The notes beneath the pieces were generated by a model that ran no database searches, had not been told where the DNA came from, and saw only the letters and a list, made by a program, of their open reading frames with translations. A program made the position numbers and the translations under genes. A DNA stretch of 64,000 bases from Paenibacillus sp. J23TS9 (lineage in GTDB: Bacteria; Bacillota; Bacilli; Paenibacillales; Paenibacillaceae), in the NCBI RefSeq assembly GCF_018403225.1, contig NZ_BOSG01000001.1, forward strand, positions 1,736,001 through 1,800,000, written 5' to 3'. Below are positions 51,886 through 59,935 of the stretch, piece by piece. How positions within the stretch are numbered: position 1 is the first letter of the stretch; each line of letters opens with the position of its first letter.

Positions 51886-51914
51886 AGTATAGCAGGAAAT
51901 CCCAAAGGGCGCAA
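51886..51914 (-). promoter_or_regulatory. Promoter of the FusB-type gene
   Basis: Minus strand: -35 TTGCGC (51914-51909), 17-base spacer, -10 TATACT (51891-51886). Transcription would start about 51878, leaving a leader of roughly 200 bases before the FusB-type start. Confidence 0.6.
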
Positions 51915-51973
51915 TTTGCTCTATATGGGCTCGTTGCCGATATAATGTGTTCGGTCCCATATTCCTGTATTAC

Positions 51974-53398
51974 TTACCTGATGCTCAAATATTCTTTTAT
52001 TCCATCGACAATGGCTTGAGCAGCTTTGTATTGTACGGTATTGGATAGCATCGCTTTTTCATCGGAGATATTGCTCAGGAATCCAACTTCTAATAGGACA
52101 GCAGCCATCTTCGTTTCTCTGATGACTTGCAAACTGCTATCTTTTACACCGCGGTCTTTCAGCCCGATCGCTTTAATTAATCGCTTGTGAATCGCATTAG
52201 CCAGCTCTTTACTGCTGCTTCGCTGATAATAATGAGTCTCTGTACCATTGGCTTGAGGAGACTCGAGAACACTGTTTCCATGTATAGATACAAATACGTC
52301 GGCATTTATTTTATTGGCGAACTGCACACGTTCCGTTCGGGTTGGGTACACGTCGGTATCGCGGGTCATCAATACTTCGATTTCAGGCTCCTTCAACAGG
52401 AGTTCTTGTACTTTCAGAGATAAAGCAAGATTAAAATCTTTCTCATGTTTCTTAGAGATACTTGTCGTCCCCGGATCACTTCCTCCATGTCCAGGATCGA
52501 TCACTACAATCTTTCTCACCTGCTCACCTGCAGAGGGCGCTTGAATAGGAGATTCGAAATCACTGGTATCGTTTAAATCAATAACCAGTTGATCACCGAT
52601 AAATTCATGATTAACGTGAATTACACTAGCTTGTATTAATTCAATCACGATTCTGACTTGATCTGGATCACGATCAAATAACGAATATCTCACTTCCGAT
52701 ACATTGGGTTGACCACGAACATCCAATTTACCCATAGATCCTGTATCCAATGGTTGAGATAAATCACCAAACGTTGTATTTGGTAAATCAACAACAATTC
52801 GATGAGGGTCTTTTAAATCTGATATGATTGGGGTAACTTTTCCATCCATACTTACAACGAGTTGGTTATTCAAAAACTTAATCTCGTTGATATGTTTTAA
52901 CGATAATACTTTTTCATTGTTTTCTGAATGGGGAGTAGAATCTTCAGTTTGCGCAGAATCATTGTTGTTGCTTGTCAGATATACAATTTTATCCTTATTG
53001 TCCCAACTCACCGCGAGTCCCATCTCTTCACTTACGAAGCGTATAGGAACGACTACACTTTTATTCAGAATTTGAGGAGCGATATCCAGTATGACGGGCT
53101 TCTCTGCTACCTTCGCTTCTCTTTGGTCAACGTGTAAAGAAATTATATTTGAATTTTGCTGGATTTTTACAGAATGAGATTTTTGATCCCAATCCACTCT
53201 AAACTTCAGATTCTCAGCAACAACACGAATTGGGATCATAACATGCTCATTAATTACCGTAACCTGGACATCAGAAGGCAAAATCACTTTCTGACCGTCT
53301 AAAATGATCTTAGATTGGTTAGCTGCCGCCTGGCTTTGGCCTGGTAAAATGATAAGAAAGAATAGGGATAAAAACATTGAAAGAATGACTTTTTTCAT
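51974..53398 (-). CDS. N-acetylmuramoyl-L-alanine amidase with copper-amine-oxidase-like and AMIN domains
   Basis: A 474-residue secreted cell-wall amidase. Signal peptide about residues 1-25; two stalk units of the copper amine oxidase N-terminal type (VMIPIRVVAENLKFRVDWD..., VVVPIRFVSEEMGLAVSWD...); an AMIN domain (about 165-275); and Amidase_3 with VIDPGHGGSDPG (zinc His), ...TRTERVQFANKINADVFVSIHGNS (second zinc His) and ...AAVLLEVGFLSN (catalytic Glu). The enzyme splits the amide between muramic acid and L-Ala in peptidoglycan. Start ATG 53398 is preferred; GAGG is six bases upstream. Monocistronic, terminated before the FusB promoter. Confidence 0.92.
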   Translation of the reverse strand: MKKVILSMFLSLFFLIILPGQSQAAANQSKIILDGQKVILPSDVQVTVINEHVMIPIRVVAENLKFRVDWDQKSHSVKIQQNSNIISLHVDQREAKVAEKPVILDIAPQILNKSVVVPIRFVSEEMGLAVSWDNKDKIVYLTSNNNDSAQTEDSTPHSENNEKVLSLKHINEIKFLNNQLVVSMDGKVTPIISDLKDPHRIVVDLPNTTFGDLSQPLDTGSMGKLDVRGQPNVSEVRYSLFDRDPDQVRIVIELIQASVIHVNHEFIGDQLVIDLNDTSDFESPIQAPSAGEQVRKIVVIDPGHGGSDPGTTSISKKHEKDFNLALSLKVQELLLKEPEIEVLMTRDTDVYPTRTERVQFANKINADVFVSIHGNSVLESPQANGTETHYYQRSSSKELANAIHKRLIKAIGLKDRGVKDSSLQVIRETKMAAVLLEVGFLSNISDEKAMLSNTVQYKAAQAIVDGIKEYLSIR

Positions 53399-53447
53399 CA
53401 TGCACCTCTATTATGATTTCTTGAGCATTAATGCTAGTTTTTGGACG

Positions 53448-53483
53448 CAAAAATCCCACTTCAATATAGAAATGGGATTTTTG
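53448..53483 (-). terminator. Terminator of the membrane-anchored protein gene
   Basis: CAAAAATCCCA (53448-53458), loop, TGGGATTTTTG (53473-53483); 11-base perfect stem, T-run on the minus strand. It follows the stop of the gene at 53589 by about 105 bases. Confidence 0.75.
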
Positions 53484-53588
53484 TCTGGTGATACATTGTA
53501 GAAGATTTAATTAGACAAACCAATTCTGAATGAGTTCTCTGTTATCACATGGAACATTTTTCTGTTTTATATAAAACATATCCTATGA

Positions 53589-54677
53589 CTATTTCTTCTT
53601 TGGAGCCGGTTCATATATAAGACATCGTAACGTTTTTTCGGGATATCGCAATTCTGCTATATATGCGTTACCGTCTTCTAAGCTGATGGATATGGCTACA
53701 ACGCCGCGTTGATCATATTTGACATCCTCAATGAATGACGTCTTTGTGATCACACGAGCTTCGCCCTGTTTCTCTCTTACTATGGTTCTTGCCGCATCAA
53801 TCCAGCTGTGATCCTGTTTGATCTGCTCTTTCATAGGGGCTGTGATGGGCGTTCTCTTATAGTTTGAATTGAAGAGAGTGGTATCGATCACATTCCCGCT
53901 CAAGGAATCTATGAATACATCATACATGAAATAAGTTTCTCCGCTTGCTTGTAGTCTCTCCGCATTGTAAGGCTGAAAATGAACAACCCATTCTCCAATT
54001 TGACCAGGGCCAAATTTATGGTATGATGCGGTTACTTCCAGTTTCGAGACATCGACATCGAACAGACGAGTTACACTGTCATGAGCTTTTGCCAACGCAT
54101 CTGCTTCACTTATATCTTTTGTATCGGGCTGGGGCTTGACGATCCGTTTGTTCAAAGCAAAATCCACTCGGGAGTACCAATCAATATACTGCAATAATTC
54201 CTCATCTGTCAGAAGCCGCTTAGGATATACATAAGCTGCTTTACTCAAGTCTAAATAGAAACTATAGTTTCCCTCTTTAAGGGGCAAAGGCTTATGAGGA
54301 CGAATACCTTCATACATATATTGTTCCTTTAATACCTTCAGTCTTTTAGCCTCCTGATCGGTCATTTTACGGTTACTGGCTTCCGCTTCAACCTTGATGT
54401 TGTCAAAATAATGATAGATTTGTTGAATATCCTCGTCCGTCATCGTTTGTTCCAGATATTCCTTAACCGTCGTTACCGGAACTGGCGATTCTACCTTTAA
54501 AATCGGTATTTTGCTGTTTGCTAAAGTCATTGCTGGTATCCCTTGCCTCTTAGAATCCCCATGCAGTTCAGGTACAGGCGTGGGAACAAAATGCAGGACA
54601 GCAAACGTGCTGGCTGCGAGCAATCCGCCAGAAACGGCGATTATTGCGAGGGCTGCCAGGACATTCTTTTTGTTCAC
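53589..54677 (-). CDS. Membrane-anchored protein of unknown function
   Basis: A 362-residue protein with one N-terminal membrane helix (about 6-26) and an extracellular domain. A helical region (TTVKEYLEQTMTDEDIQQIYHYFDNIKVEAE) is followed by repeated YcdB/PepSY-like units (ISEADALAKAHDSVTRLFDVD..., WVVHFQPYNAERLQASGETYFMYDVFIDSLSGNVIDTTLFN). GTG at 54677 is eight bases after GGAGG; the frame to 54692 has no site. It follows the kinase gene by 61 bases and belongs to the regulator-kinase unit, so it may be the accessory sensor or the target. Function unknown. Confidence 0.78.
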   Translation of the reverse strand: MNKKNVLAALAIIAVSGGLLAASTFAVLHFVPTPVPELHGDSKRQGIPAMTLANSKIPILKVESPVPVTTVKEYLEQTMTDEDIQQIYHYFDNIKVEAEASNRKMTDQEAKRLKVLKEQYMYEGIRPHKPLPLKEGNYSFYLDLSKAAYVYPKRLLTDEELLQYIDWYSRVDFALNKRIVKPQPDTKDISEADALAKAHDSVTRLFDVDVSKLEVTASYHKFGPGQIGEWVVHFQPYNAERLQASGETYFMYDVFIDSLSGNVIDTTLFNSNYKRTPITAPMKEQIKQDHSWIDAARTIVREKQGEARVITKTSFIEDVKYDQRGVVAISISLEDGNAYIAELRYPEKTLRCLIYEPAPKKK

Positions 54678-54738
54678 AGTTAAAACCTCCACTTTTTAAG
54701 TAGGCTTGACCGCCTATGTATACCTTAATTTAAAAATG

Positions 54739-56140
54739 TTATCGAGTTAGAAGGTTGTTGTTATGAAGTTGTAAATTAATTCGAATGGTTGTGCCGATCT
54801 GTTCCTCGGATTCGAGAAACAGCATCGCCTGATGCGCCTCCGCAATTTGACGGCATAAAGATAAACCAAGTCCTGCTCCCCCATGTTCTCTCGACCGGGC
54901 GTTGTCCACTCGATAGAATGGCTCAAACGCTAGTTCCACCTGCTTGGCACTCATACCTCTCCCAAAATCGCGCACCTCCAGTACAGCTGTGGAATTCTGT
55001 TCATAAGCGAGAAGTCTGATTTCGGAACCTTCGGATGAAGCGTGAATTGAATTTTCAATGCAATTGATCAGAAAAGACGCTAGTAGATCACGATCCCCCA
55101 ATACGCTGTCGATTTCAACCTGAAGGACAAGTTTAATACCGGCCATCTCCAAATTATTGTGTTCCATTCGCCGGACGGATTCAAATATATCAACAACCGA
55201 CACCGCTGTACGTTCTACCGGCTGGTGACTTAGGATGGAGAGATCCAGCAGCTTAAAGACCAGATTTTTCAAGCGCAATGTTTCGCTCCAGATATAACCG
55301 CTGGCCGTCATTCGTTCTTCTTCACCGATGTTTGCGGAATTCAAATATTGGGCGAAACCCTGCATACTTGTCAGAGGGGTTCTCAATTCGTGAGCCAGGT
55401 TATCGACAATTCTTTGCTTTGCCTCAGCCATAGCAGAAAGCTCGGTTACATGAAGTTCCACGGCTTCGGCCATACGGTTATAATTTTGCGCCAATTCACC
55501 AAATTCATCGTTATTCTTTAAAGTTACCCGTTCACCATAATTTCCTTCTGCGATATTTTTGGTCGTATTAGATAATAACCGCAAAGGTTTGGTTAACTGT
55601 CGGATCAGGATATACAGCAAAATAATAAGAATTGGACTGGCGATAAAATTGATATAAATAAAATAACGATTCAATTCGGCTTGTTTGGCATACAACTCCC
55701 CGATATCCCGCCGGTATGTCAGCAGGAGGTGATTGTAAGGAGCTGGCAGCTCTTTGGTAATGATAACTTCGCGTGCCGTTTCTTCATCTGCTTGTTCATT
55801 TGGTATTACGGGCATGTCCTTCGTAGCAGAATCGTCACTATACACTAAACTGCCCCTGATCCCATAATTGTAAAGTGATTCCCTGCTGCCGATAATAATC
55901 TGCATAAGAGCGTGCAACATCAAATAATACGGTATCATGAATGGACATCCCCCGGGATTTGATTGAATTCAAATTTTCATAGATGTTGTTGGCAATTAAT
56001 GCCTGCTCACTGGATGCCCTTTGAATCTCTCTTTCCATATTAAGCTGCCAACTTTTTTTCATGATCATCATTACGCTTACATCAAGGGTAAGAATGAACA
56101 AGAGAAGCACGACCAGTAGTGATTTCTGCCAAAATCGCAT
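54739..56140 (-). pseudogene. Sensor histidine kinase with single-base frameshift
   Basis: The kinase is split between two frames: an N-terminal frame (56140 to about 55856; MRFWQKSLLVVLLLFILTLD... LWDQG) and a C-terminal frame (about 55856 to 54739) with a second helix, HAMP (RQLTKPLRLLSNTTKNIAEGNYG), phosphoacceptor VDNLAHELRTPLTSMQGF and ATPase motifs (DFGRGMSAKQ, GAGLGLSLCRQI). Dropping one C from CCCC at 55853-55856 joins them as LWDQ-GSLVYSDDS without loss. So the gene has either a +1 insertion in a homopolymer or a sequencing error. Genes on both sides are intact. The whole protein would be about 467 residues. Confidence 0.85.
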
Positions 56141-56143
56141 GCC

Positions 56144-56803
56144 TCATCCCTCCGATTCTAGACGGTAACCAAGCTTATAAATCGTTTTTATGCGTTCTTC
56201 CCACCCTAGTTTTTTGCGAAGCTGCCTGATATGTACGTCCACGGTGCGGGTATCGCCTTCAAATTCATATCCCCAGGCAAGCTCCAACAGCTTGTCCCTG
56301 GACAACGCGATATTTCTGTTCTGAATCAAAACCTCCAACAGTTCAAACTCTCTTGCAGTTAATTCGACAAGTTGTCCGTTCTTATAAATCTTCCGTGCCG
56401 CCAAACGGACATCAACCCCTTCCGCAATAAATCCGTCATGTTCCTGTGCGTTCCGACGTAAAACCACATTTATGCGCGCAAGCAGCTCTAAAATTTCGAA
56501 AGGCTTAATAATATAATCATCCGCGCCGAGTTCAAACCCAGTAATGCGGTCATATAATGAATCTTTAGCGGTAATAAAAATAACCGGAACATTTAAATGC
56601 CGATTGCGTCTCATGAGCTCAAAACCGTCCAAACCGGGCAGCATAACGTCGAGCAAAATGAGATCAACCTTCTCCTGTTCCAGAATTGTCTGCATCTCCA
56701 CCCCATTGAAAGCTTTAAAAAACTGATGCCCCACAAGCTTTAAATTCATTGTAATCAAGTCGCTAATCGGTTTTTCATCTTCAACTACCAATATGTTTGC
56801 CAT
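56144..56803 (-). CDS. OmpR-family response regulator
   Basis: A 219-residue regulator with Asp about 52 (LLDVMLPGLDGF), ADDYIIKPFEILELLARI and winged-helix DTRTVDVHIRQLRKKLGW...IKTIYKLGYRLE. Of two adjacent ATGs, 56803 is seven bases after GGAGG and is chosen. Three bases separate it from the (frameshifted) kinase gene. Its output may include the membrane-anchored protein downstream. Confidence 0.92.
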   Translation of the reverse strand: MANILVVEDEKPISDLITMNLKLVGHQFFKAFNGVEMQTILEQEKVDLILLDVMLPGLDGFELMRRNRHLNVPVIFITAKDSLYDRITGFELGADDYIIKPFEILELLARINVVLRRNAQEHDGFIAEGVDVRLAARKIYKNGQLVELTAREFELLEVLIQNRNIALSRDKLLELAWGYEFEGDTRTVDVHIRQLRKKLGWEERIKTIYKLGYRLESEG

Positions 56804-56981
56804 CATTAATCCTCCATACATTTCATTGTTTATCTATTAAAAGTTCTTAGAATCCGTAGCTATGTATATAAACTTTTGTCGCATGCCCAGGATAAGAACG
56901 TATATCCATAAAATAAAAAATCCGCGATTTCCGCGAACTTTTAAGCGTATATGCTCTTGTCTCTCGACAGTAAGTTCCGTA

Positions 56982-57812
56982 TTACATAAGGCTCTCTGTT
57001 TCGAGAATCAGATCACGCAGCAAACTTAAAGACCCTTCCAAATGATTCCGATCATTAGTCACTAAGCCTAGTATAGCATTTACTTTATTGATGTACTGCC
57101 TAGGAGCCACGCAAAATGAATCGGCAATGGCAACAGCTCCTTTTTCATTCATCCAGTAACATTCGTTAAGAGCGAATAAAACCTGATTCAAGCAGGATAA
57201 TGATCGGAAACAGCATCCTGCAATATACGCTACATCTGTTTTATAAATACCTTTTCTTCCTGTATCAAGTGCAAAAGTAGCCTCCCAAAGAAACTTTTCA
57301 ATGATTGCTTTTTTAAACTCGGGTGGATATGGAATCGTTCTAGTTTTCAATTCTCCAATAATACCGGAAGGATCCCATAGTATTTTGCACAATGCTATTT
57401 CCGAGAAATAAATCGAGTTGATAAATCCGTGCGGATGCCCAGGCTGATAGTCAATTGTAATTTCTCCTGAAAGACACTGCTCCATGACTGTTGAAACTTT
57501 ATTGAGATCACGATATAGAATATCGACAGGATACTGATTAACACTCAGCCAACCGCCACCATTAATCCATGGTCCCCAGCCATCGATTGGCGTAACTAAG
57601 TTATCTTTACTAGCATCATCTATGATTGTGGCGACATGTTGAATCCCGGAAATATCTAATCCAATACCGGAATCGTAATATATGCCAATATCAATATCTG
57701 AATGGATATTATGACTTCCTCTGGCTCTTGATCCGCCAAGGACCAAAGCCCTCACACCATTTATTGGTTTTAAATTGTCAACAATCCTGTTAATCGTATG
57801 TTGTACTTCCAT
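56982..57812 (-). CDS. Nucleotidyltransferase-domain protein
   Basis: A 276-residue protein with the polymerase-beta-type nucleotidyltransferase core: GGSRARGSHNIHSDIDIGIY (about 26-45) has the GSxxxG and DxD (Asp 39, Asp 41) catalytic pattern, and a third acidic residue lies in VDILYRD. A C-terminal helical domain (about 150-276) with conserved Trp and Cys follows. Such proteins adenylylate antibiotics or act as toxins (MNT/HEPN type); substrate here unknown. ATG at 57812 follows GGAGGG. A small DUF6843-like gene lies 15 bases upstream. Confidence 0.8.
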   Translation of the reverse strand: MEVQHTINRIVDNLKPINGVRALVLGGSRARGSHNIHSDIDIGIYYDSGIGLDISGIQHVATIIDDASKDNLVTPIDGWGPWINGGGWLSVNQYPVDILYRDLNKVSTVMEQCLSGEITIDYQPGHPHGFINSIYFSEIALCKILWDPSGIIGELKTRTIPYPPEFKKAIIEKFLWEATFALDTGRKGIYKTDVAYIAGCCFRSLSCLNQVLFALNECYWMNEKGAVAIADSFCVAPRQYINKVNAILGLVTNDRNHLEGSLSLLRDLILETESLM

Positions 57813-57833
57813 AAACACCCTCCCACTGTTCAG

Positions 57834-58277
57834 TCAACTTCCCCAAGATTGAAATTGTTCACCGCACTTCGTTCGTGTGACTTTCAGATACTGATGTCTT
57901 GTAATGATCGAACCAACCTCAGACGTACCGTTTCCTTTAACATGGATACAACTATGATCAATTGGCGTTCTTCGTCCGTTCTGATCCACATAATAATATT
58001 GGTCTGTTACCAATCCGTATTCCATATCCGGTGTCGAAGTATCATAGGTTCCATTGGCGCGAAGCGGAATCACATCAAACTTCCCTTCCTTTTCAAGCTT
58101 AGGAGCACCTGCAACGTTATAATTCACTTGGATATCGCCTTCATAACCTTCGGGGATTAAAAAGATGTCGTTCGTTGAAGAGCTTTTAGGTAAAAAAACG
58201 AACGCTATCCCTAACGCAACAGCAACTGCAATGACAGTGATAATTATACGGTAAGAATATTTATGATTCCTTGCCAT
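57834..58277 (-). CDS. DUF6843-like membrane-anchored protein
   Basis: A 147-residue protein: N-terminal helix (about 10-27), short linker with KSSSTN, then a domain with DIFLIPEGYEGDIQVNYNV, IPLRANGTYDTSTP and YYYVDQNGRRTPI, matching the DUF6843 pattern of Bacillales. Function unknown; extracytoplasmic. The ATG at 58277 is placed after GGAGGATTGGATC; the frame to 58352 lacks a site. It precedes the nucleotidyltransferase gene and may be co-transcribed. Confidence 0.72.
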   Translation of the reverse strand: MARNHKYSYRIIITVIAVAVALGIAFVFLPKSSSTNDIFLIPEGYEGDIQVNYNVAGAPKLEKEGKFDVIPLRANGTYDTSTPDMEYGLVTDQYYYVDQNGRRTPIDHSCIHVKGNGTSEVGSIITRHQYLKVTRTKCGEQFQSWGS

Positions 58278-58440
58278 GATCCAATCCTCCTCGCTTAGGG
58301 ATTCCAATGGATCCCCTGCACCGGCAGCTGCTTTAACACATACATTCTTCATTCATTATTATGTTAAACGTATATTTGTCTATGGAAGTTGCTGCTGCAT
58401 GGCGATTTGCAGGCACGAAACGAATTTTAAGTTAAAAAGA

Positions 58441-58466
58441 GCTGCCCCATAAAAAAATGGAGCAGC
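58441..58466. terminator. Hairpin after the reductase remnant
   Basis: GCTGCCCCAT (58441-58450), six-base A loop, ATGGAGCAGC (58457-58466), one mismatch. Placed 22 bases beyond the end of the reductase remnant on the minus strand; T-tail is weak. It probably ends the reductase transcript. Confidence 0.55.
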
Positions 58467-58488
58467 ATAAGGCATGATAGACCGATAA

Positions 58489-58617
58489 TTATTCACTATT
58501 TTTGAGTGAGCTCCGTTCTACGATCCATGACTTCTGGGCAAGAACCCATGCGAGGGCAATTTTTGCCGGTGTAGCGTCTTTTACTGCTGCAATTTCCGCA
58601 ATCGCCCCCTTCTTTTT
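58489..58617 (-). pseudogene. Remnant of a second aldo/keto reductase
   Basis: Directly beyond the intact reductase stop, a frame on the minus strand reads KKGAIAEIAAVKDATPAK, then IALAWVLAQKSWIV, then ERSSLKNSE and stop. This matches the conserved C-terminal part of aldo/keto reductases ([33 protein letters not shown]), cut off after WIV. No start codon or other domains are present, so it is a truncated relic, of a different subgroup from the intact gene. The 58278-58619 gap otherwise holds only the hairpin at 58441-58466. Confidence 0.75.
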
Positions 58618-58619
58618 AA

Positions 58620-59600
58620 TTACTCAAATCCTATAATCGGATGAGGAACATACGGCGCTTCTAAAGACCTCATCTCTTCTACAGTCAATTGAATCGAAAG
58701 AGCAGCTGCTGCGTCTTCAAGATGGGATATTTTTGTTGCACCGATGATGGGAGCTGTTACCGGATTTTTCTGCAGCAGCCAGGCTAGTGCGATTTGAACA
58801 CGAGGAACGCCCCGCTTCTCTGCGATGTCCGCTACCTGTTTCACAACTAACCGATCGGCATTCGCTGTAGCATCATATTTTGATTTCTGAACTTGGTCGG
58901 TTTCGGAACGATGCGTTGTTTCTGCCCAGTCACGCGTTAATCTTCCTGAAGCGAGCGGGCTATATGGAATGACACCAATTTTTTCTTCTCTACAAAGAGG
59001 AAGCATTTCCCTCTCCTCTTCACGATAGATGAGGTTTAGATGGTTTTGCATAGATATAAAACGGGTCCAGCCATTCTTCTCAGCTACATGCAGTGCTTTC
59101 AGGAATTGCCACGAATACATGGCAGAAGCGCCTATATATCTTGCTTTACCTGCCTTTACCACATCATGCAGGGCTTCCATCGTCTCTTCGATCGGCGTAT
59201 TGTAATCCCACCGGTGAATCTGATACAGATCCACATAATCTGTTCCCAATCTCTTCAGACTTTTATCGATTTCACTCATGATGGCTTTACGGGAAAGTCC
59301 GGCGCCATTAGGACCTGGATGCATACGAAAATGAACTTTCGTCGCAAGGACGATTTCATCCCGGTTGGCATAATCCTTTAACGCTCTTCCCACAATTTCT
59401 TCGCTGGTTCCGTCGGAATACACATTGGCCGTATCAAAAAAATTGATGCCCCTATCAAGTGCGTTTTTTATAATGGGACGACTGCGCTCTTCATCGAGAA
59501 CCCATGGGTGAATCCACCGGTCTGCCACGCCAAAACCCATGCAGCCCAAACAAAGGCGAGACACATCCAAGCCTGTATTCCCGAGTTTCACATATTCCAT
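58620..59600 (-). CDS. Aldo/keto reductase
   Basis: A 326-residue NADPH-dependent oxidoreductase. Active-site residues: Asp 56 and Tyr 61 ([13 protein letters not shown]), Lys about 86 (IVLATKVHF), and His about 124 (YQIHRWD). [24 protein letters not shown] is the usual start and [15 protein letters not shown] and VAPIIGATK are the cofactor-binding loops; the subgroup resembles YcsN/YhdN-type general stress reductases. The start at 59600 follows GGGGAATC; the frame open to 59756 gives an unlikely N-terminal extension. Substrate unknown. A relic of another reductase abuts its 3' end. Confidence 0.9.
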   Translation of the reverse strand: [326 protein letters not shown]

Positions 59601-59935
59601 CTCATGATTCCCCGCTTTCGGATCGTATTCTATCAATAAAGAGTGGTATTCAAAGCAAAGCTTATCCGGATTATAGCATTGTCGGACGTATATGGTCATG
59701 TCCGTTACGGCCGTAATAATGGCTGTAAAAGAAACCATCCTTCTCATCCCATGCAAAATCCTTCTGCTTTACTTCACCGAAACTAAAATTATTTTATATG
59801 TAATAAGTACGGTATATTCTTTAATTTTGAGTAAGACATGCTTTCTTGTTGAATGGTATCATTTGGCGGGAAAGGAGAAAAGGTTCATGTAAATGTAAGC
59901 GCTTAATATTGAATCTATTAGGGGGAGTGCATTGA
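59601..59935. other. Divergent intergenic region
   Basis: Holds the promoters of the reductase and the xylanase. The last part has AAAGGAGAAAAGG followed by two tandem ATGTAA units (59887-59898) and the cre-like site at 59894-59907. I see no gene. Confidence 0.6.
59894..59907 (+). promoter_or_regulatory. cre-like site upstream of the xylanase
   Basis: TGTAAGCGCTTAAT matches the cre pattern for CcpA. It lies 29 bases before the xylanase start, a common position for catabolite repression. The same core is upstream of the GH18-like gene. Confidence 0.65.
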
